A program made the position numbers and the translations under genes. The notes under the pieces are model-generated. The model was not told the origin of the DNA and ran no database searches. It saw only the letters and a list, made by a program, of their open reading frames with translations. A stretch of 64,000 bases of DNA from Merdimmobilis hominis (GTDB lineage: Bacteria; Bacillota; Clostridia; Oscillospirales; Ruminococcaceae): assembly GCF_016901855.1 (NCBI RefSeq), contig NZ_JACJKY010000014.1:1-64000 (forward strand). Direction: 5' to 3'. Numbering within the stretch: position 1 is the stretch's first letter; each line of letters starts with the position of its first letter. Shown piece by piece: positions 59,364 through 64,000 of this stretch.

Positions 59364-59392
59364 TTGCAAAATGCGGCGGTTTCGTTTATAAT
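59364..59392 (+). promoter_or_regulatory. Promoter of the GH130 gene
   Basis: TTGCAA (59364-59369), a 17-nt spacer and a perfect TATAAT (59387-59392). This leaves an untranslated leader of about 120 nt before ATG 59521. Confidence 0.75.
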
Positions 59393-59520
59393 GAAAATGA
59401 CATGTACGGACGGTATGATGATGCATGCCCCGACACTGCAAGACCCGATATCTCCCGGCGGAAAAGGTATCGCGCGTCTTTTTATCATTTTATAAAAACC
59501 GCCGGAGAACGAGGTGCAAT

Positions 59521-60510
59521 ATGGCAAAAATTATTGGTAGTGCTCTGCCGAACATTCCGTGGCAGGACAAACCGGAAAATTGCAGAGACATCGTCTGGCG
59601 TTTTGACCAGAACCCGATTATCAACAGAGATGAGCAGAAAGATTCGAACTCCATCTTCAACAGTGCAGTTGTGCCGTGGGGCGACGGCTTCATCGGCGTA
59701 TTCCGCTGCGACAACCGTTCCCGTTCGATGGACATCTTCGTTGGCCGTTCGAAAGACGGTTTGAAATGGGAATTCGAAGATGAGCCGATCAAATTCGAAG
59801 GCGACGATCCGGAGATCTTGAACCGCGAATATCGTTATGACCCGCGCGTTGTCAAAATCGAAGACAGATACTATGTCACCTGGTGCAACGGCTACCATGG
59901 CCCGACCATCGGCATCGCATATACATACGATTTTGAAAAATTCGTACAGTGCGAAAACGCATTCCTGCCGTATAACCGCAACGGCGTATTGTTCCCGCGC
60001 AAAATCAACGGCAAATATGCAATGGTTTCCCGTCCGTCCGACACCGGCCACACCCCGTTCGGCGATATCTTCTATTCGGAGAGCCCGGATATGGTTTACT
60101 GGGGCAAACACCGCTATGTAATGGGCATCATCAACGATGACCGTTCCGCTTGGCAGTCGAAGAAAATCGGCCCGGGTCCTGTTCCGATCGAGACAGACGA
60201 AGGCTGGCTCTTATTCTACCACGGCGTATTAAACAGCTGCAACGGCTTTGTATATTCGTTCGGCGCTGTGCTGCTTGATCTGGACGAACCGTGGAAAGTC
60301 AAATACCGCACCCGTCCGTATCTGCTTTCTCCGCAGAAACTGTATGAGTGTGTCGGCGACGTTCCGAACGTTGTGTTCCCGTGTGCAGCTCTGACTGACG
60401 CAGAAACCGGCAGAATCGCAATCTACTACGGCTGTGCAGACACTGTAACCGGTCTTGCATTCACCACCGTGGATGATGTTCTCAACTACATGAAAGAGAA
60501 CTCGTTATAA
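59521..60510 (+). CDS. GH130 beta-mannoside phosphorylase
   Basis: A 329-residue five-bladed propeller enzyme from ATG 59521 (GAGGTG upstream). Motifs: [39 protein letters not shown] (catalytic Asp region), [20 protein letters not shown], and [11 protein letters not shown]. These match GH130 enzymes that phosphorolyse beta-1,4-mannosides to mannose 1-phosphate. The exact member (mannooligosaccharide, mannosylglucose or Man-GlcNAc phosphorylase) cannot be told by eye. The neighbour is a GH38 alpha-mannosidase, pointing to mannose-rich glycans. It is cytoplasmic (no signal peptide). Confidence 0.9.
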   Translation: MAKIIGSALPNIPWQDKPENCRDIVWRFDQNPIINRDEQKDSNSIFNSAVVPWGDGFIGVFRCDNRSRSMDIFVGRSKDGLKWEFEDEPIKFEGDDPEILNREYRYDPRVVKIEDRYYVTWCNGYHGPTIGIAYTYDFEKFVQCENAFLPYNRNGVLFPRKINGKYAMVSRPSDTGHTPFGDIFYSESPDMVYWGKHRYVMGIINDDRSAWQSKKIGPGPVPIETDEGWLLFYHGVLNSCNGFVYSFGAVLLDLDEPWKVKYRTRPYLLSPQKLYECVGDVPNVVFPCAALTDAETGRIAIYYGCADTVTGLAFTTVDDVLNYMKENSL

Positions 60511-60527
60511 GATTTCATGCAGACTGA

Positions 60528-60559
60528 CAGCCAATAAAAGCATCGGCTTTTATTGGCTG
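60528..60559 (+). terminator. Hairpin between GH130 and GH38 genes
   Basis: A perfect 14-bp stem (60528-60541 with 60546-60559), 4-nt loop, no long T-run. It may be a leaky terminator or an mRNA-protecting structure. Confidence 0.65.
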
Positions 60560-60591
60560 TTGCTGTGTAACGAAAGGAGTCGTTTTTCTAA

Positions 60592-63500
60592 ATGGAAAAT
60601 TACAGATTTGAACGCGTCAACAAAATCTGCGAAGATCTTGGTGCGCTGACCGTTGTGCAGAGTATTTCCATTCCCGAATTTCAGATGAAACCGGGCTTTT
60701 TCTTAACCCCTGCACAGGCTGATGCAGACAGCACCCCATGGCAGAAATTTGACGCTGCATCCGACATCTGGCCGGGCCCGGACGCACACTATTGGTTCCG
60801 TGCAGAAGTGGTTGTGCCGGAGAGCTTTGACAAGAAACCGCTGTGGTTTAACTTTGTCACACAGGTGACCTTCTGGGATGCAGTCAACCCGCAGTTCCTG
60901 CTGTTTGTCAACGGCGAGATCACCCAGGGCCTTGACACCAACCACCAGGAAGTCAAAATCACCGACTGTGCAAAAGCCGGTGACCGCTATGTCATCGATT
61001 TGCAGGCATACACCGGCCGCGACAATGACCACAACAAGGGTTCGACAGCAAATCTGCGTCTGTCGGGCTGCATGATGGAAGTCGATGCCGCTGTGCAGGC
61101 TTGCTACTATAACCTGAATGTTCCGAACCGCATTGTAAGTCGTCTGGACAAAAACAACCAGAGCCGCATCAAATTGCAGTTAGCGCTCGAAAAAGCAATC
61201 AACCTGCTCGACCTGCGCGTTCCGTATTCGAAAGAATTCTACGATTCGGTGGACGCATGCAACGCGTTCTTGAAAGAAGAAGTGTATACAAACCTTGCAG
61301 GCAGCGATGAAGTCATCGCAACCTGTATTGGTCACACCCACATCGACGTGGCATGGTGGTGGACCGTTTCGCAGTCGCGTGAAAAAGTTGTTCGTTCGTT
61401 CTCGACGGTGTTAAAACTGATGGAAGAATATCCGGACTACAAATTCATGTCGAGCCAGCCGCAGCTTTACCAGTTTGTCAAAGAGCGTTATCCGGAGCTG
61501 TTTGAGAAGATTAAAGCCCGCGTTGCAGAAGGACGCTGGGAGCCGGAAGGCGGCATGTGGGTCGAGGCAGACTGCAACGTGACCTCGGGCGAGAGCCTTG
61601 TCCGTCAGTTCCTGCACGGCAAACAGTTCTTCCGCAATGAATTCGGCAAAGAGAATAAGATTCTGTGGCTGCCGGACGTATTCGGCTATTCGGCTGCATT
61701 GCCGCAGATCATGAAAAAATCGGGCATTGAATATTTCATGACGACCAAAATCGCATGGAACCAGTTCAACAAACTGCCGGTAGACACCTTCTGGTGGAAG
61801 GGCATCGACGGAAGCGAAATCTTCACTCACTTGATCACCACACAGGACGAGCACCAGCCGGAAGACAGCTTCTATACCACCTATAATGGTCAGCTTGACC
61901 CGGTCTGCCTGATGCGCGGCTGGGAGCGTTATCAGCACAAAGATCTGAATAACGATATCCTCGTCTGCTATGGCTTTGGTGACGGCGGCGGCGGCCCGAC
62001 CAGAAAAATGGTCGAAACAGGTGTGCGCATGGAAGCAGGCATCACCGGTTCGCCGAAAGTCCGTATGGAACGTTCGGAGGAATACTTCAAAGAGCTGTAT
62101 GCCCGTGTTGCAGGCAATAAAGACCTGCCGAAATGGGTCGGCGAGCTGTACCTCGAGTATCACCGCGGCACCTATACTTCGATGGCAAGAAACAAACGCA
62201 GCAACCGTAAATGCGAACTGCTGTGGCAGGACGTTGAGTTCTTCAGCATCCTGGCTTCCATCCTCGGTGTGCCGTATGATGCAAAAGAGATTCACGACAG
62301 CTGGGAAACCATCCTGTTGAATCAGTTCCACGACATTCTGCCGGGTTCTTCGATCAAAGAAGTATACGAAGTCACCAAAGTGGAATACGAAGCGCTTGAA
62401 AAACGCGGCCACGAGCTGATCGAGGAAAAACTCGCAGCAATCGCAGGCGCAATCAACGCAAAGAAAGACGACCTCGTCGTGTTCAACACCCTGTCGTTCG
62501 ATCGTTCGGATGATATCACCGTTTCGGCTGAGGGCTATGAGAACGTTACATCGTTCAAACTGCCGTGCGGCTGCACCGTTCCGGCACAGCGCACCACCGA
62601 TGGCAAACTGATGATTTCCGGCGTGACCATTCCGGCAAAAGGCTATAAAGCGCTCACACCGTGCACTGATCCTATTAAACCGGAGGCAAAAACGGTCATC
62701 CATACACTCAATGACATCGAAACACCGTACTACCGCATTCAGCTCAATAACGCACGCCAGTTTGTCAGCATCTTTGATAAAGAGGCAAACCGCGAAGTTC
62801 TGCGTAAAGGCGGACTCGGCAACGTGCTGCGTGTGTATGAGGACAAACCGATCTACTATGATAACTGGGATATCGAGATCTACTACACCCAGAAGAGCTG
62901 GGTTGTGGACGAGCTTCTCTCCTCTGAGTGGATCGAAAACGGTCCGGTTCGTCTGGTTCTGCGCAACAAATATAAATTCTGCGATTCGATTATCGACCAG
63001 GATATCATCTTCTATACAAACAGCCGCCGCATTGACTTTAAGACCCATGTGGACTGGAAACAGCATCAGCTGCTGCTCAAGACCGAGTTTGAAGTGGATG
63101 TCAATGCAAGCGAAGCAACCTACGACATCCAGTTCGGCAGCCTGAAACGCCCGGCACACAAGAACACCTCTTGGGACGGCGCGAAATTCGAAGTCTGCGG
63201 CCATAAATGGGCAGACCTGTCCGAGGGCGGCTACGGTGTATCGATCCTCAATGACTGCAAATACGGTCACGACATCCACGACGGTAAGATGACGCTCACA
63301 CTCATCAAATCGGGTATCGTTCCGAATCCGACCACCGACCAGGAAGAGCACTGGTTCACCTATGCCATTCTGCCGCACGAAGGCGACTACAACGAAGCAT
63401 TCGTACAGCATGAGGCATATTGCTTAAACGTTCCGGCATATGCGTTCCGCATGACAAAAGACGGCGACGAATCGCTCACCTTTGCAAGCCTGTTCACTGT

Positions 63501-63747
63501 GGATGCACCGAACGTCATTGCAGAAACCGTCAAACGTGCTGAAGACGGTAGCGGTGTCATCGTTCGTATGTACGAGGACCATAACCGCCGTACCCAGGTT
63601 ACGATGAACTGGAACGTTCCGGTTGCACGCATGGTCGAATGCGATCTGATCGAAAATGAGATTGGCACACCGGTTGAAAACACTGATAGCCTGTCGTTTG
63701 AGATCAAACCGTTTGAGATCAAGACATTCAAAGTGACACTCAAATAA
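60592..63747 (+). CDS. GH38 alpha-mannosidase
   Basis: A 1051-residue enzyme. The catalytic domain begins near 245 with GHTHIDVAWWWTVSQSREK (zinc-binding His and Asp), and the nucleophile Asp is in WLPDVFGYSAALPQIM. WEPEGGMWVEADCNVTSGES is a further conserved block. A helical middle domain with HDILPGSSIKEVYE and the C-terminal beta-sandwich regions follow. The N-terminal 240 residues are a galactose-binding-like beta domain. No signal peptide, so it acts on imported oligosaccharides. With GH130 it would take apart alpha- and beta-linked mannosides such as those of N-glycans. Confidence 0.95.
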   Translation: MENYRFERVNKICEDLGALTVVQSISIPEFQMKPGFFLTPAQADADSTPWQKFDAASDIWPGPDAHYWFRAEVVVPESFDKKPLWFNFVTQVTFWDAVNPQFLLFVNGEITQGLDTNHQEVKITDCAKAGDRYVIDLQAYTGRDNDHNKGSTANLRLSGCMMEVDAAVQACYYNLNVPNRIVSRLDKNNQSRIKLQLALEKAINLLDLRVPYSKEFYDSVDACNAFLKEEVYTNLAGSDEVIATCIGHTHIDVAWWWTVSQSREKVVRSFSTVLKLMEEYPDYKFMSSQPQLYQFVKERYPELFEKIKARVAEGRWEPEGGMWVEADCNVTSGESLVRQFLHGKQFFRNEFGKENKILWLPDVFGYSAALPQIMKKSGIEYFMTTKIAWNQFNKLPVDTFWWKGIDGSEIFTHLITTQDEHQPEDSFYTTYNGQLDPVCLMRGWERYQHKDLNNDILVCYGFGDGGGGPTRKMVETGVRMEAGITGSPKVRMERSEEYFKELYARVAGNKDLPKWVGELYLEYHRGTYTSMARNKRSNRKCELLWQDVEFFSILASILGVPYDAKEIHDSWETILLNQFHDILPGSSIKEVYEVTKVEYEALEKRGHELIEEKLAAIAGAINAKKDDLVVFNTLSFDRSDDITVSAEGYENVTSFKLPCGCTVPAQRTTDGKLMISGVTIPAKGYKALTPCTDPIKPEAKTVIHTLNDIETPYYRIQLNNARQFVSIFDKEANREVLRKGGLGNVLRVYEDKPIYYDNWDIEIYYTQKSWVVDELLSSEWIENGPVRLVLRNKYKFCDSIIDQDIIFYTNSRRIDFKTHVDWKQHQLLLKTEFEVDVNASEATYDIQFGSLKRPAHKNTSWDGAKFEVCGHKWADLSEGGYGVSILNDCKYGHDIHDGKMTLTLIKSGIVPNPTTDQEEHWFTYAILPHEGDYNEAFVQHEAYCLNVPAYAFRMTKDGDESLTFASLFTVDAPNVIAETVKRAEDGSGVIVRMYEDHNRRTQVTMNWNVPVARMVECDLIENEIGTPVENTDSLSFEIKPFEIKTFKVTLK

Positions 63748-63794
63748 AACCGATACAGAGAACACAAAAATCGTGTGATTTTTGCCGAATCTGA

Positions 63795-63831
63795 AAAACC
63801 ATCCGGACACAATTTGTGTTCGGATGGTTTT
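63795..63831 (+). terminator. Terminator of the GH38 gene
   Basis: An 18-bp stem with one mismatch (63795-63812 with 63814-63831) and T-rich end. Confidence 0.85.
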
Positions 63832-63877
63832 CTTTATGCAGGAAATACAGTTGTTTTTCTTGGTGTTTCGGAAATGA

Positions 63878-63906
63878 TTGACAGTGAATATCTGCTTATA
63901 TATAAT
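63878..63906 (+). promoter_or_regulatory. Consensus sigma-A promoter
   Basis: Perfect TTGACA (63878-63883), a 17-nt spacer and perfect TATAAT (63901-63906). It is one of the strongest promoters in the window and reads to the gene at 63982. Downstream, AAAGGGGGAG and ATG 63923 open a 7-codon frame (MPMWNRL), a possible leader peptide or chance. Confidence 0.85.
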
Positions 63907-63981
63907 AAAGAAAAGGGGGAGATGCCGATGTGGAACCGTCTGTGATAGAATGGATTTCGATGATAAATGAGGTGAACGGTC

Positions 63982-64000
63982 ATGAAAAAATTACTGATTC
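63982..64000 (+). CDS. Start of a gene cut by the window edge
   Basis: ATG 63982 with GAGGTG 7 nt before; it encodes MKKLLI and then leaves the window. The Lys-rich opening could begin a signal peptide, but six codons allow no assignment. Confidence 0.5.

Noticed and set aside
61411-63411. Long minus-strand open frame (666 codons) opposite the GH38 gene
   Set aside because: It is antisense to a clearly conserved alpha-mannosidase; composition is Cys/Phe/Val-rich without family motifs, and no ribosome site stands out. It is a codon-usage shadow.

Overview
The window looks like the chromosome of a strictly anaerobic, Gram-positive clostridial bacterium, probably a gut Oscillospiraceae/Ruminococcaceae-type Firmicute; this assignment is inferred from gene content only. 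Supporting signs are a HydF [FeFe]-hydrogenase maturase, an anaerobic sulfatase-maturase-type radical SAM enzyme, a class B sortase, a SpoIID-type protein, an IreB phosphoprotein, a T-box leader, a tandem glycine riboswitch, strong AGGAGG ribosome binding sites, several TTG/GTG starts and near-consensus sigma-A promoters (often with a TGn extended -10).

Region 1 (1-9.8 kb): the 5' part of a glycosyltransferase gene, then a redox/sulfur neighbourhood. A leftward operon (ferredoxin, NapH-like Fe-S membrane protein, thioredoxin, CoA-disulfide reductase-rhodanese) lies beside a Crp/Fnr regulator, and a Crp/Fnr-like palindrome sits near -41 of the operon promoter. Rightward follow HydF, a small siroheme sulfite/nitrite-reductase-family protein, CcdA with a TlpA-like thioredoxin, and an acetyltransferase. 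Two leftward envelope genes follow (DUF1287 and SanA/YdcF family).

Region 2 (9.9-36 kb): housekeeping and envelope genes. These are cysteine desulfurase-ThiI-CinA(C)-sortase B, SpoIID, an anSME-type maturase, aldose epimerase, a Gld-like ABC exporter with two accessory proteins, a small membrane protein with AcpS and NnrD, PrmA, T-box-pheST, IreB, a glycine-riboswitch-controlled AGCS symporter, and a MarR-regulated heterodimeric ABC exporter.

Region 3 (36.1-57.8 kb): accessory DNA in at least two layers. The left layer (about 36.1-40.4 kb) is decayed. It holds the remnant of a host gene, a 5'-truncated gene, a DUF6551/ParB-like gene, an AAA ATPase bracketed by 67-bp direct repeats, and a gene broken by one in-frame TGA. 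The right layer (about 40.44-57.80 kb) looks like one integrated element bounded by 32-bp imperfect inverted repeats, which I interpret as the two attP half-sites. It carries a type I restriction-modification operon under an apparently autoregulated HTH protein, two zinc-ribbon proteins, an excisionase-like HTH protein, a Prim-Pol/DUF3987 replication protein and two overlapping serine recombinases. It has no visible conjugation or capsid genes. The layout recalls staphylococcal SCC elements by analogy only.

Region 4 (58-64 kb): host genes again. These are initiator tRNA-Met, a PdaA-type polysaccharide deacetylase lipoprotein, a mannoside-degradation pair (GH130 phosphorylase and GH38 alpha-mannosidase), and a strong promoter leading into a gene cut by the window edge.
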